A stretch of DNA of 64,000 nucleotides, taken from Thalassia testudinum (taxonomy: Eukaryota; Streptophyta; Magnoliopsida; Alismatales; Hydrocharitaceae). The stretch lies in assembly GCA_037157565.1 (NCBI GenBank), contig JAZHRO010000003.1:72480501-72544500 (forward strand). The letters run 5' to 3'. The notes beneath the pieces are model-generated. The model was not told the DNA's origin. It did no database searches and saw only the letters and a program-made list of their open reading frames with translations. Below are positions 43,369 to 54,560 of the stretch, one piece after another. The number at the start of each line of letters is the position of its first letter. The first letter of the stretch is position 1. The position numbers and the translations under genes are program-made.

Positions 43369-44282
43369 GACATCAGATTGAACAGTAGAAACAGACTAAT
43401 CGAAAATAATCTCGTTCTGAGTTCTGAAGAGCGAGTCCAATCCTTAAGGCCAACGTCTACTCTGTTTTATTTAGGGCTAGGTTTGAATGTTCTTTGGAAT
43501 GTGATGGGCCCTTTAAATGGGTTGTGCCCTTAATGATTGATTGCTTTGTGTGTGCGTGCACAACCAGTGGTTTTCAAGCAAGATTACTTTTGATGTGGTG
43601 AATTTTAAGGTTCAAATCTTGCTTAGTAGCTTTTAGGATTCAACTTTAGGTGTTTTCAACCAAGTTTCATTGGCACACCAGGTTTTGCAAGCACAGGTGA
43701 AGATATTTTCCTTTAAAGTTTAAAAAGAATGTGGACTGCCTGGTAGATCCCTAAGAGTTGAACCTAATTGGCAGCTACTAGATGAGTTGATTTTATTTGA
43801 AGTGGTGCGGCCCAAACAACTCAAACAACTGGCCTGATGCACCACCTAATTAGGCACACAAATGATTACCTAATCTGATTTCTTACTCAATTATGTGTTT
43901 GGATGTGTGTACCGGCTCCTAAGATTGGTTTACCGGTTGAGTTAGAAAATCAGATGAGGTTATGTACCTCTGTGAGATTTTTTTTTATTTTTTTCTTTTT
44001 TTAATGTGGGGGTTGGAGTGAGTATGGATGTCAAACAACAAACAATCTAACCTTAGAGTTTATAAGAACACCTAGGTTGATTGATGTTTGAATTATTATG
44101 TGATGAAATGAAATCTAATGGGTGGGAGGTGGGGGGTAACTTACAAAACCTTCCACAGCACTTTACTCCGATCTACCGCTTTTGCCTGTCTCGAAAGAGT
44201 ACTTGCAATTACAATAAGAAAGGAGAAAAGTGAGGTAAATGATTTGTAAGTTACAAAACGCGAAGAGAAATCGAAGAGCGTT
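43369..44282 (-). other. A 5' leader
   Basis: Noncoding stretch between the PBS and the short frame, homologous to A3 53363-54340. It contains a T-rich run at about 43979-44004. No other coding signal is seen. Confidence 0.65.
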
Positions 44283-44303
44283 GCTTCCCCGGCAGCGGCG
44301 CCA
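44283..44303 (-). promoter_or_regulatory. A primer binding site
   Basis: The minus strand reads TGGCGCCGCTGCCGGGGAAG, three bases after the LTR. This is the tRNA-Asp-type site with one change (GCTGCC for GTTGCC). Confidence 0.85.
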
Positions 44304-45043
44304 AAATGTTGAGCGAGAATCTACGCTAACGTGTTTGGTTTTGGAAAACCCGTCGTTGTAGTTCGAAAGCGAAGGATTCGTGTTCAACAAATAAAATTTA
44401 TACCGAAATAAGAATTCCGGGTCGAACACAGGGAGGCGAACGTTTGATTTAAAAACTTCGCGTTTCATTTTTTTTATTTTGTCACGAAGAAATTCAATTT
44501 AAACTATCTAAGTATCTACAACAAATAAAAGAGAGAGAGGGAGTAAGAGAGAGAGAAAGAATACTATACATGGAAATCAAAATGAGATGTAGAATAGACA
44601 AGGAATTTATCATAAAAGAGTTCGTTCCTTACAACTAGAAAATATAAAACAAGTACTCTAGAAAGCATTAAAAGAATGGAGGGAGAAATGTCCTCCTCGA
44701 CGATTGCTCGGAGGACGAATAGACTACTCTAGAAAGCAGTAAATCTATACTAGAAAGCAGTAAAAAGAATAGGGAGAGAGAATCCTCCTCGACGGTCGCT
44801 TGGAGGACGAGCCGGACGGGACGACGCCTGGACGAAGGAGAACGAAGCGGGACGAAGGAGGACGAAGCAGAAGAACGGGAACGAAGCAGCACGCCGTCGT
44901 CGTCGCGGGATCCACTTCCGAAGGGGGACGAAAATTTGGACTTTATCTCGCGAGAAGCATCCCGGGTGTGGGACAAGCTTCTCTTGAGCTTTGGAGAGGT
45001 AGAGAGGAGAAGGAAGGGATGCAAATTTCGTATGGAGGGGGTC

Positions 45044-45053
45044 TCCTTTTATA
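45044..45053 (-). promoter_or_regulatory. Likely TATA box of the A 5' LTR
   Basis: TATAAAAGGA on the minus strand, in the position expected to start the A genomic RNA. Confidence 0.65.
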
Positions 45054-45416
45054 GTTGCAAGGAGTGGGGGCAAAATGGACATTACATCTTCAAAATAATA
45101 AATAAGGGGTCTTTAGTGACGGATAAAACCGTCGCTAAAGCCCCGCCGTCGCCGTCGCCGCCGCGCCACGCGCGCCCGCTCGGCTGGCCTGCGCGCGTAA
45201 CGCAGACGCACGTCCGCGTCGTCTCAGCCGTCCGATCGCGAGATCGGACGGCTTAGATCGCGTCCGCGCCCGCTGCGTAGCGCGCCGCCCGCGTGCGATC
45301 GCGCGCCCACCAGAGCGTCCAATTGCGCGTCGGCGCTATCGGGCGCGCGCGGCCGTTGGATCTTCATCCGACGCTCGTGCGCGCCCGCTCGCCCACGCCT
45401 TCGACCCCCTCTCCGC

Positions 45417-45468
45417 GGCTCGAACCCGCGACCTCCGCTTCGCCCGCAGCTGCGTCGCCGCTGCGCTA
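45417..45468 (-). promoter_or_regulatory. tRNA-like RNA polymerase III promoter in the A 5' LTR
   Basis: A box TAGCGCAGCGG (45468-45458) and B box GGGTTCGAGCC (45427-45417) on the minus strand, unchanged from the other LTR. Confidence 0.65.
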
Positions 45469-46070
45469 CGCGGGCGAAATGGTCGCGCGGATGTTTTTAA
45501 ACGCGCGCGACCGCAGCCGTTGGATCGAGATCCAACGGCGGAGAGGAGACGTTGCGCGGACTTCACGGGACTCCTGCGGCCGATTGGGTGGCTGGGATGG
45601 TGCCACGTGGCGCCATCTTGGCCGTCCATCTTCTGGAAGTTGTAGATGGTGCCACGGATGTCGGATTGACTCGATTTTTGTGTCGTTCGACTGCGATCGT
45701 CGATCCGAATTCATCCGTGTGGTCGGATTTTCCATCTGAATGTGGATTTACACCATCCTGGCCCTTGATCTTCTAGGGTTCCCCGGTCTCTATCTGATGC
45801 TACGGATGCCTGATTAGGGCGATCTTGGAGTCGTTGAACTCCAATCGTCGCCCTGATCATATCCATACGGTTGGATCTTTGATCCGAGGCCCCGATAAAA
45901 TATTTGCCCTGTCCAAGCACATAAAAGGAGACAATTAACCTCCATTTTATTCAAACTACTCTAAATGCAAGATGATGCATGTAATGCAATATTTATATCA
46001 TGAAATGCAATCCTATGCTTAAGAACATGCATAAATAGACATTTTAAGTAGTGTAAATGTGTTTACATCA

Positions 46071-47122
46071 CCTGAGCACAGAGTACTTATATGCAGTGTT
46101 AATAGCTCATTCACTCACGATGTGATTTTGGGCTTCAAACCTATCTAGGAAGATTGACGAGGAATCCAGTGTTTAAATAAAGCTTTAGAACAAGCTCTAA
46201 GTGCAGAAAGGGCCCGAATTGAACCTCTTTAGGAATAAAAAAGCCAATAGATTTCATGCATTCGCACGATCTCCATGCTACAAATCAGGGTCCAAGATCT
46301 TGATGGAATTGATCTTCATCGTCTGAACACCAATCCCACCAAATTTGGTGGGATTTGGTGGTGACTTGATCGAGTTTTAACTTGGTCAAAGGTTGGTGCT
46401 GAGATCGGTTGACCTCTAATGGTTGCAGGCACCAATCTATGAAGAAGATAGGAAACCTAAGGGCCTATTTGCAAGAGATTTCGAAAGTTGGGGGCCTGCT
46501 TGTAAGCAATAGAGATTTTGTGGATTGAAATGCAAACTACATCAAGGTGAACTCTAATTGGACCCAATTTTTGGCCATAGCATAATTTGGATTGAAGGAA
46601 TTTGATGGTGAATCTAGATTTGAGTTTTGATCAAGTTTGACTAGACAATTTGCATAGAAGCCTAAGTTAGGGCAAAATCCCATTTGCGACTCTATTCGTG
46701 GTTAAAATAGGTTCAGATGGTCAAACCAAGGGTACCAAACCTCTTAGAATATTTTTCCATTAATTTTAGGAGGTTTAGATGGATTTTATCCTGACTAGAA
46801 CCACTTCAATTCAAGCAGGTCTGAAATTAGGGTTTTGTATTCTGATTTGATTATCAAAACACGTGAAACCTCATTTATGTCTGTGTGAACCCACTCTTTG
46901 GACTTTAATGCTCATTTGACCTCTAATTAACCCTTGAGTGACCCTGTGGTTACTCTACATTTTTGTTCTGATGTTAGAACTGCTTTAATTAGCCCTTTTT
47001 TAGTTTTTCTTCTCAAAATGTATTTGCATGGAATTATGAACTTCAGGTGTTTATGTAGGAGCATTTGTCTCTTGATTCTGACTAATTACAGCTAGTTAAG
47101 GTTAATGATGGTGTTACCATCA
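46071..47122 (-). mobile_element. Diverged E-like LTR fragment
   Basis: Blocks in the same order as the E LTR end: GGTGAACTCTAATTGGACC, GTTTGACTAGACAATTTGCA, TAAAATAGGTTCAGATGG, TTTTATCCTGACTAGAACC and the final GATGGTGTTACCATCA. Identity to E is visibly lower than between E copies. The left part is lost at the A element. The end at 47122 is an outer LTR border, since no PPT follows. Confidence 0.7.
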
Positions 47123-47264
47123 CATTGACAAAAATAAGCATCTATTCAAGTCTCATAGATAGTAATAACTTGTTTATCTATAGTGATGTTTTTACCAAAA
47201 ATTTTTCCATTTGAAAAAAATATTGCTTTACATTAATAGAAGCTTTCATTGCCACTATAGATCT

Positions 47265-47550
47265 ACATCGATGACCATAAGGATCATTGTTGGCTTGATT
47301 ATGAAGCCCTTGATAACATTATCATTGCTGTAGCACCAGTTGTAATAGCAACAATCATTTTGACCTATACCAATCAATGGTTAACCACTTTGGTAGGTGC
47401 AAACAATGGTCGTGAGGGCACAATAAAGCAAATTATGTCAACATGTTAAAGTGGAGCAGTTGGGATATATGCATCTTTGGCGACATCTCTTATTTAAGCG
47501 CTAGCAAATATCCATTCACTAAAATTAATCTTCTACTAGTGTTAAATAAA
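47265..47550 (+). pseudogene. Possible decayed coding fragment, unrecognised
   Basis: One plus-strand frame gives IDDHKDHCWLDYEALDN, a hydrophobic run IIIAVAPVVIATIILTY, then TNQWLTTLVGANNGREG, IKQIMSTC, stop, SGAVGIYASLATSLI, stop, ALANIHSLKLIFY. The only interruptions are two stops over about 95 codons, so it may be a remnant of a gene or transposon protein. I do not recognise the family. Confidence 0.3.
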
Positions 47551-48117
47551 ATTTCATTTGATTACGTCATATGATTCTTTGATATATAAATAAGCGAAGT
47601 GCGCACCATTAAACCAGAAGAATTACATTTATAAGAATAGGTGTCCATACAAAAATGTGAAATCGAAGTGGATTTTTTATTTCGAGGAAGTTAGAAGATC
47701 ATTTTATTTTTCACTTTTTGCTTAGGGCTTCTCAAGAAAGTGACTAGGTTGCCTTTAGGTCACTACAAGTAGATAAAGTAATAAAGGAGTTATAGTCTTA
47801 CGTGGAATAAATGGAAATAAACACCCTGTAGCTAAATGACTGGAGCTCATATGTCTTACCCTTCAATAAAAAGATCAACAATGAAAAGATAAGTGTAAAT
47901 AGGATCATATTGTGTAATGAACAAAATATTTCCTGATAAAGTCTTTATAGAAATATTCATGCAATCTTTTATTACTTTATATATACCCTTACTTTTGTAA
48001 TATTTGTATAAATACACTTGAAAACACACTATCACAAAAAAAAAACTTTCCTTAAGGTTTGCTTTCCTAAATAATCAAATAATTATGGTGCTATCTACAC
48101 ATCTAATAAAATGAATG

Positions 48118-48227
48118 TCAAATTAGATCTATAATAAATATCCTTTTGAAACATTTGGGCCACATGTCTGGAAAGAGTATATTAAGAAAATGTCTCAAGA
48201 GGATAAGTTAACATAGATCTAATTTGA
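48118..48227. repeat. 15-bp perfect inverted repeat
   Basis: TCAAATTAGATCTAT (48118-48132) and ATAGATCTAATTTGA (48213-48227) enclose 80 bp. No clear target duplication flanks them, so a MITE is possible but not shown. Confidence 0.55.
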
Positions 48228-49359
48228 TACTTATTTTAATTAAATGTGAATATAGTACTAAAATTTTTTGGATATTTAGGAGAGAAACATTGAAAAAAGG
48301 TTCTTTTATAGTTACACTAAATTCTTTATTCCTATATCCTTATTTAGAAAGCCCCTAAATTATTTGTACAAATGCAGAACAAAAAGAAACCCACCAATGA
48401 AGCGTAATGTTATGAGAATGATAGACCTCTAAGCATGTGCAAACTTATGTGCAATTGACAATAACTAGTATTTTGTCCTATGCTTTGCACCGATATGACA
48501 TTACATTACGCAACACATATTGTGACTAAGAGTAAAAAGGCAAAGATCCTATAGAAGACAATTAAGGTCTTGCTATAATTTAAGCATAAAAGGAAGGATT
48601 TTATTGCAATTAGTGAGTAAGATATATGACTTGTACCGTAGAGAATGATATGCTTAAAATTTTAAATAGGAAAAAAGTGAGAGATCACCTTCAATAAATC
48701 TATAGGCCAATTAGGATCTTGTTGAAATTTTTGCATAAAAGTAGGGTAATCCTACAATCATGGAGTAATGTAGACACAATTATTGAGGATAAAATGCCTA
48801 TTCATGCATGTTCCTAAGCTTAGATTTGAATTTCATGTTAGAAATATTGCATAGCATGCATCAGCCTACATTTAGAGTAGTTGCGTATATTTTAGGTTAA
48901 TTACGTCCTTTTTATGGCTACGATGGAAGGAGATTTATTTGAAGGCCTCGAATGGATGATCTGACCATATGATCGGAGTCTAACACCTCCAAAATTGTCT
49001 AGATTAGAATCCCATAGCATTATATTAAGTTCAATGAAGATTAACGACCAAGTGGGCAATGCAACATCCACACGGGCTTCGGATTAAGAATCCGACCGTA
49101 TGGATGGACCGGGAGCGATGATCGTAGTCCAACAACATGGAAATCACCTTGATCCAAGCACTGTGGCACCCTTTGCAACAAACAGAAGATGGACGGCATA
49201 GATAGTGCCACATGATACCATCTAGGCCACCCAACATTGACTAGTAGCGCCCGCCCACACCACTCTTCATCTGCGACCTCCATTCCCAACCATTGGATCT
49301 TGATCCAATGGCTGAGAGGCCTTCGCACCACTCTCCTCTTCGAGACACAATGGAGGGCT

Positions 49360-49411
49360 TAGCGCATTGGCTAAGCACTCTCCACAAATCAAATGGCGCA
49401 GGGTCAAATCC
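49360..49411 (+). promoter_or_regulatory. tRNA-like RNA polymerase III promoter in the A3 LTR
   Basis: TAGCGCATTGG followed by CTAAGCACTC looks like a tRNA D-arm (A box). GGGTCAAATCC (49401-49411) fits the B box, 41-42 bases downstream. GCAGG and CCCGC around it nearly form a T-arm stem. This old copy looks more tRNA-like than the A copy. Confidence 0.6.
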
Positions 49412-49853
49412 CGCTAAAGCCTCCTCACCAAATCAATTGAAATTCGGTCGCCGGATCTTCATCGAGCGACCACAAAGCTTCCATGTGGCACAATCCTGTG
49501 CGCTAGATTCGCGCATGCTTGTGATCACGTGAAATCACATGCACGATCGTACGTGTGCATGAACTTAAGACGTTTGCTGGCATTGTCAGCCGTCTGATTT
49601 CAATCCAGTAGTGCACATGCCTCCAACTCCAACGGTATTCATCTTCAAAGGGCATGATTAGCGGGTGTGCCTGAGCCTTCAGATCTTGATCAAACGGTGA
49701 GGAGGTGCTCCAACAGATTACAACAGAGATAGAGCATGAGCGCTAGTGGGTATTAGAGACATTTGGGGCATTGGTTGGCATGGATTTTCAGAAACAAATT
49801 TGATGTTGCTGTAGCCCTTGGACAGATTTCCTCGTCTTCCCTTACTATAAGAG

Positions 49854-49858
49854 GACCC
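49854..49858. repeat. Left target duplication of solo LTR C (GACCC)
   Basis: Repeated at 52628-52632 directly after the LTR. Confidence 0.9.
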
Positions 49859-50238
49859 TGATTTCACCGCAAAAATACACCTGCAATAGTGCCTTCTTGT
49901 GCTATTTCCTAGCATTACCAATGCATATTAGGGTTCTATAATCGCATTTGCAAAAATACAAGCATGCATGCATTTAATAAAGAGGGGAGGAGAGTGAAAT
50001 AAAATGGCCTCGCGATTACATTTTTCCTCAAGTGCATCTTTGCAAAATCCACCATCTATTTATTTTATTCCACTTGATTTTGAGATGCTTCCCGCAGCTG
50101 CATTGAGCAACTTCTTCTCCTCGCGCCATTCCCTACTCTCCATCCCTCTCCTTGCCAGCCGCAGCAGACCTCTCCCTGCCATGAGCCGTGCATGAGCCAT
50201 GCACAGCCAGGGCATGGCTGTGCATGGCTTTCTTCTTC

Positions 50239-50246
50239 TATAAAAG
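50239..50246 (+). promoter_or_regulatory. Likely TATA box of solo LTR C
   Basis: TATAAAAG in TTCTATAAAAGGAGGG, at the same LTR position as 30601-30608. Confidence 0.6.
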
Positions 50247-51419
50247 GAGGGTGTCTTCTTCTAAAAATCCAGCGTGGTCCCCCACAGAGAAAACCCACAC
50301 CAGCACTTCTCCTTCTAGGCCATCGTCCCTCCTCCCTCACCCTCCACACGCCGGCCCTCCTCGGAGACAGCCGGCGAACAGGAGTCTTCACTGTGGTGAG
50401 CACCCACCACCGTGAAACCACCACCACCCAGCTCTTCAAAGAGCCGGTGGGCGTGGTGGCCTTCTTCCCTTTTTTCACCTTCATGCCATTTCATCCATTA
50501 CCGCAAGCTTCAAGTTATGAAGCTCAACCGGCCATCGCACACCCTGCAGCAGCCGGCCAAGCCCCACAGCAGCAGCAGCAAGTCGGTAGCAGGCCGCCCT
50601 CGCCTTTCCACACGGGCCTGCAGGCATGCTCACCGCCTGCTCATTCGCACTGCATTCGCCTTCCTACCCGCAGTCGGCTACCGCATGCCACTGCAGTGGC
50701 CGGCCAAGCCTCTCCGCGCACCCCTACCAACTACTGCAAGCCACCGCGCAAGCAGCAGGTCACCCTCGCCCTCCACCACACACGCCAGTAGCCTTCTTCG
50801 CATGCTCTGTCCCAACCTTCCACCCGCAAGCCACCAGCCGAAGCCACTCCGCCATGCATGTCGAGCTGGCCACACTCACAGCACCTGCAGCTCCTGGTCG
50901 CGCAACTCGCCCGACCACTATAGCCACTATTCACACTAGTTTGCGCGACACTGTGGCTACAGTGGGGTGACCGGTAAGCTTCTCACTTATCCGATCACCC
51001 TGTACGCCGCTACCGCCGTTCGCCCATGCGCGCGCCCTCCTGCGCATCTCCACTTGTGTCGGCTGCACCCGCCCGCGACATCTGCGTGTGCCAGCCCTCT
51101 CCCAGTGCCTGCCTTCGCCCGCTTCCTTCACCGTGTGCACCTGCAAGCGCCAGCGCCTGCTCTCCACACAGCGCGGTGCGCTGCGGCCTCCTCTACGTGC
51201 GGCCACTGCCTCGAGTGCACGCCTCTCCGTGTGCATACGTGCCTATGTGTGCATGAAGGCATCAGACATTGCGTGGAAGCTCCAGTCGCCTTAACTCCAG
51301 CAGTGCCATCTCTCCTGCTCTCTCTCTCTCGCTCTCTCTCTCACTCTCTCTCACAACACTCTCTTTACCGACGCTCACACACACATACACTCACACTTCC
51401 ACACACATACACACACACC

Positions 51420-51945
51420 TATGCACTATTATATACATATTTATATATATACGTATACATATATATATTGATATATTTGTATACATAGATATATATACAT
51501 ATATATACTTATATTTATATATATAGTAGTAGATATATACTTATGTATTAGTATACATACGTACATATATATATATATCTATATACTTATATATATATAT
51601 TTTTATAAATATATCTATGCATATATTAGTACTTATATAACTATGTATTAGTCTATATACATACATATACATATATATATATACACATATATATACTGAT
51701 ATTTATACATATATTTATATACATATATATATCTATATTACTATACATATATACATATATATATATATAGGTACATATATCTATATATACATATATTACT
51801 ACATACTTATACATACATATATATATACCTCTATATAGTTATATATACATATACATTTATATAACTGCATATATATATACCTATATATTTATAACCAAAT
51901 ATATATATAGACATTTTTACATACATATATATATTTTTTTTCACA
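51420..51945. repeat. TA-rich microsatellite in solo LTR C
   Basis: About 500 bp of TATA/CATA units, orthologous in position to the tracts in B and D. Confidence 0.9.
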
Positions 51946-52627
51946 TTATTTACCATATGTGGTATCGCGGGAATATCTGCACCAGTTGCTGATATTCCCC
52001 GATACACGCGAACAAAAAACGTGTTCGCATTCATCTTCCACCATCCATCCTACACCTTACATGCGGCACTTCGTCTTGTTGGTTGCATCTTTCTAGATGA
52101 CGATCGACTTGACACCGTGCTACACTCCATCTCCGCCTCCACCCCCACCCCTTTATACATAAATAGTATATACATATATATCTATATTGTATTTATTTCT
52201 ATTTCTCTAGCATGCCCATAAAAAGATAAAAAAAATATATAAAAGAGAAAAGATAATCCTTGACTTGCAGGTACTCCGTCTTCCGAATAGCAAGACCTGT
52301 TTTGGAACCCTGATTTGGCTCAAAGCCAAGAACCTAATTTTGAGGGTGTGCCTCAACGTCAAAGATTACCAGAATAAAATCTAAATAGAAAAACACCAAA
52401 AACACAATAAACGAACGGAAGAGACTCGCTATAGGAAAGGCATAGAAACTCGACTTGTAACCCCACTTCCCTGAGTTCGACCTTAGGCCTAAAAGTGACC
52501 AAGATAAAATCAAGTAGGCCAGGTAAAAATTTTTGTAAAGAGATGGTTAGGTCCAATTTAGCTTAACCACTATACACACTTCAACGATAAAATCACCATA
52601 TTAACAACCTATTTGGGACCGACACCA

Positions 52628-53338
52628 GACCCCTACACCTCCCCTTCCTCTTCATCTCTTCCTTCCTTCTCCTCACCACATCCAAGGCTCTAGGGAGAGC
52701 TTGTCCCAAGCCTGTGATGCCCCTCTAGAGTAGAATCAGATGGTTTTCCCTCCTCAAATCGCCATTTGTTGAGCTTCTTGTGGCCATCTTCTCACCTACT
52801 TCGGGAAGTAGATCCTCGTTGTGATGTCATCCTACCCCGCTCTCCATCCTCTGGCTCCATCCTTGTTCGTCCCACTCCTCACTACCTTCCTCTAGGTGAC
52901 GTCAGAGTGAGTTATCCTCTAAGAGACCATCATAGGGGATTTCTCTCACTATCTCAATCTTTATTGCTTTCGTAGTATAGTTTTCCAGCTTTCCTAGTTC
53001 TAATAAACATTTGATTATAAAAATACATGGTTGTTTCTCTCACTCTCTATGTCTCTCCCTTTTTATTTTGCAAGTAGATTAGCTAGAATTCATCGACCTG
53101 TTCTCTTGCCCTATTAAAATACAAAAAAGAATAAGAAAAGATAAAAACAACAAAAATAATTAAAAAGTGAAACGTGAATTTTTCAAACCAAACATTCACC
53201 TCCCCGTGTTCGACCATGAACTAACTTTTCAAGTTTCAGTTATAAATTCCATCTAATCGATGGATTTTCTCGCGAATCTAACTACGACGATGGGTTTCCA
53301 AGCTCAAACCTTTTCCCGACGAATCTCTGCCACAATCA
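52628..53338 (+). repeat. A3 5' LTR, second part, with right GACCC duplication
   Basis: 52628-52632 is the second GACCC. The A LTR then resumes (CTTGTCCCAAGCCTGTGATGC against CTTGTCCCACACCCGGGATGC in A) and ends ...CCACAATCA at 53338. Confidence 0.8.
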
Positions 53339-53341
53339 TTT

Positions 53342-53362
53342 TGGTGTCGTTTCCTGGGTGGC
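53342..53362 (+). promoter_or_regulatory. A3 primer binding site, decayed
   Basis: TGGTGTCGTTTCCTGGGTGG, three bases after the LTR, against TGGCGCCGCTGCCGGGGAAG in A. The changes are mostly C-to-T or G-to-A. Confidence 0.7.
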
Positions 53363-54560
53363 AACACTCTTTGGTTTTTCTCACATTTTTCCACATTACT
53401 TACATATTTTTCTAACCTATCTTTCTTCTTCAATTTATTGTCTTGCAGGAACCCGATCGACGAGCCGAAGGTGGTAGATTGGAGTAAGGTGTGGGTAGAG
53501 ATATTTGTAAGTTATTCCCCCCACCCACCGACTAGATTTCCATTCCATAACCTAATAACTCAAACTCAAATCAACTTTGGTGTTTGCATAACCCTAGGAT
53601 AGATTTGATTGTTTGATTGACACTTTGCCTCACTTCACCCACGCGCACATATTAACAAATAAAAAAAAACTTTTCTCTTGAGGGATTTAACTGAAAGCTA
53701 CACACTAAACACCCACAACTTCTCATCCTATGGTGCACAATCACATCGATTCTACCACTTAACTGGAATTTGACCTGTGGATCCGGTACAACTTAACTTA
53801 ACACAGAAATAAGTGACTAGACAATTTGAATAGGTTAAACATCTTGTGTGCCTTAATCAAGTGGTGCAACAGGCCGATTAATTGAGCTATTTGGGCCGCA
53901 CTACTTATGATAAAAGTGATTCATCAGTACCATACCACTTAGGGTTGATTTTAGGGTTGAACCAGGCACTCCACATTTTTTCTGATTTTCAAAGAAATAT
54001 ATCCACACCCATGTTTTCAAAACATGGAGTGTTCTCCTGAACTTGATTGAATACACCTAAGATTAAACCGTAAAGGCTACTAAACAAGGTTAAACCCTAA
54101 GAGACACATCATCAAGTAACCTTGTTTGCAAACGTTGGTTGTGCATGCAAACACATTTGAATTGATCATGAAGGGCACAACCCATCTAAAGGGCCCATCA
54201 CATTTCAAGAGCACAATCATCCCAAGCCTAATTAAAATTTAGTAGACATTGGCCTTAAGGATTGATTCACTCTTCGGGGCTCAGATAGAGATTTTTTTTA
54301 TTAATCTGCTTCTACTGGTCCATCTGATGTCAAGCTAGGGGAGTAGCATCCATCGACTGCAGCTGGGGGTTATACTAGGAACTGGAGGCGCAAGCCAAAG
54401 GAAGAACCTTCTCCCCAGCCCCTCCTTCTAACTAGTTGGATTGACCGGAGAAAAGTAGACCAAATCAGTTATAATCTCAAGACATGTCTTGGGAGTTCGT
54501 AGGTCTTTAGGCTAACCCACCTAAGGACAGGGTTGATTACTTGTATTACAAGGATCCTTT
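53363..54560 (+). other. A3 5' leader including a conserved short frame
   Basis: Homologous to the A leader. 54347-54502 matches the A 52-codon frame: AAGGYTRN, RRKPKEEPSPQ, LLLT and VDQI are shared. A TAG at 54344-54346 replaces a CAG found in A. Similarity fades after about 54560. Confidence 0.6.

Larger units (their letters stand above)
38325..46070 (-). mobile_element. A element: young non-autonomous LTR retrotransposon with one unknown gene
   Basis: Two 1.76-kb LTRs (38325-40089 and 44307-46070) differ at only a few dozen sites. They enclose a PBS, a leader, a 52-codon conserved frame, an intact 597-codon frame, 3' noncoding DNA, and a PPT with hairpin. No gag, protease, reverse transcriptase or integrase is present in the 4.2-kb interior. 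The flanking bases GTTGG (38320-38324) and CCTGA (46071-46075) do not match, so the two ends probably come from different insertions. The left flank is the B 5' LTR and the right flank is an E-like LTR. Confidence 0.9.
44307..46070 (-). repeat. A element 5' LTR
   Basis: It begins TGTTGAGCGAGAATC and ends GTTTACATCA. It is nearly identical to 38325-40089, with the same TATA box, palindromes and CpG-rich block. The sequence after it (CCTGAGC) is not a PPT, so this is the outer end. Confidence 0.92.
47123..48765. other. AT-rich segment not assigned to any LTR family
   Basis: The only part of the window without clear LTR-retrotransposon homology besides 54561-55753. It includes a coding-like stretch at 47265-47550, a 15-bp inverted repeat pair at 48118-48227, and scattered AT-rich sequence. 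It may be the older ground sequence into which the flanking elements inserted. Confidence 0.5.
48766..49858 (+). repeat. A3 5' LTR, first part
   Basis: It starts TAATGTAGACACAATTATTG (TGATGTAAACAC in A) and follows the A LTR through the decayed G-box palindrome (near 49203), the CCATTGGATC palindrome (near 49293), the tRNA-like boxes and the TATA region (49844-49853). It stops at the GACCC duplication. Confidence 0.8.
49859..52627 (+). mobile_element. C: solo LTR of the B family
   Basis: A 2769-bp LTR beginning TGATTTCACCGCAAAAATAC and ending GGGACCGACACCA. It is homologous to 28046-30959 in reverse orientation, with matching GACCC duplications on both sides and no internal region. It therefore arose by LTR-LTR recombination after inserting in the A3 LTR. 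It includes the TATA box, GC-rich block, TC tract (51308-51362), AC tract and TA tract. Open frames in the GC-rich block are not genes. Confidence 0.92.
48766..54560 (+). mobile_element. A3: plus-strand A-family 5' LTR and leader, with a solo LTR inside
   Basis: The 5' LTR runs 48766-49858 and 52633-53338, split by the solo LTR C. A decayed PBS (53342-53362) and a leader follow. The sequence stays alignable to A to about 54560, just where the 597-codon frame would begin, and then diverges. There is no 3' LTR. Divergence from A is high, so this is an old copy. Confidence 0.8.

Noticed and set aside
48470..48510. Motif ACTAGTATTTTGTCCTATGC with GCTTTGCACCG as the end of a known dispersed plant repeat
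   Set aside because: It recalls a GTGCnnTGCAC-type repeat end, but I cannot define the other end or a duplication, so I did not annotate an element.
49360..49411. A true tRNA gene at the A and B boxes
   Set aside because: Only promoter boxes and a near T-arm are present. There is no acceptor stem or anticodon arm that pairs, so I call it a tRNA-like promoter only.
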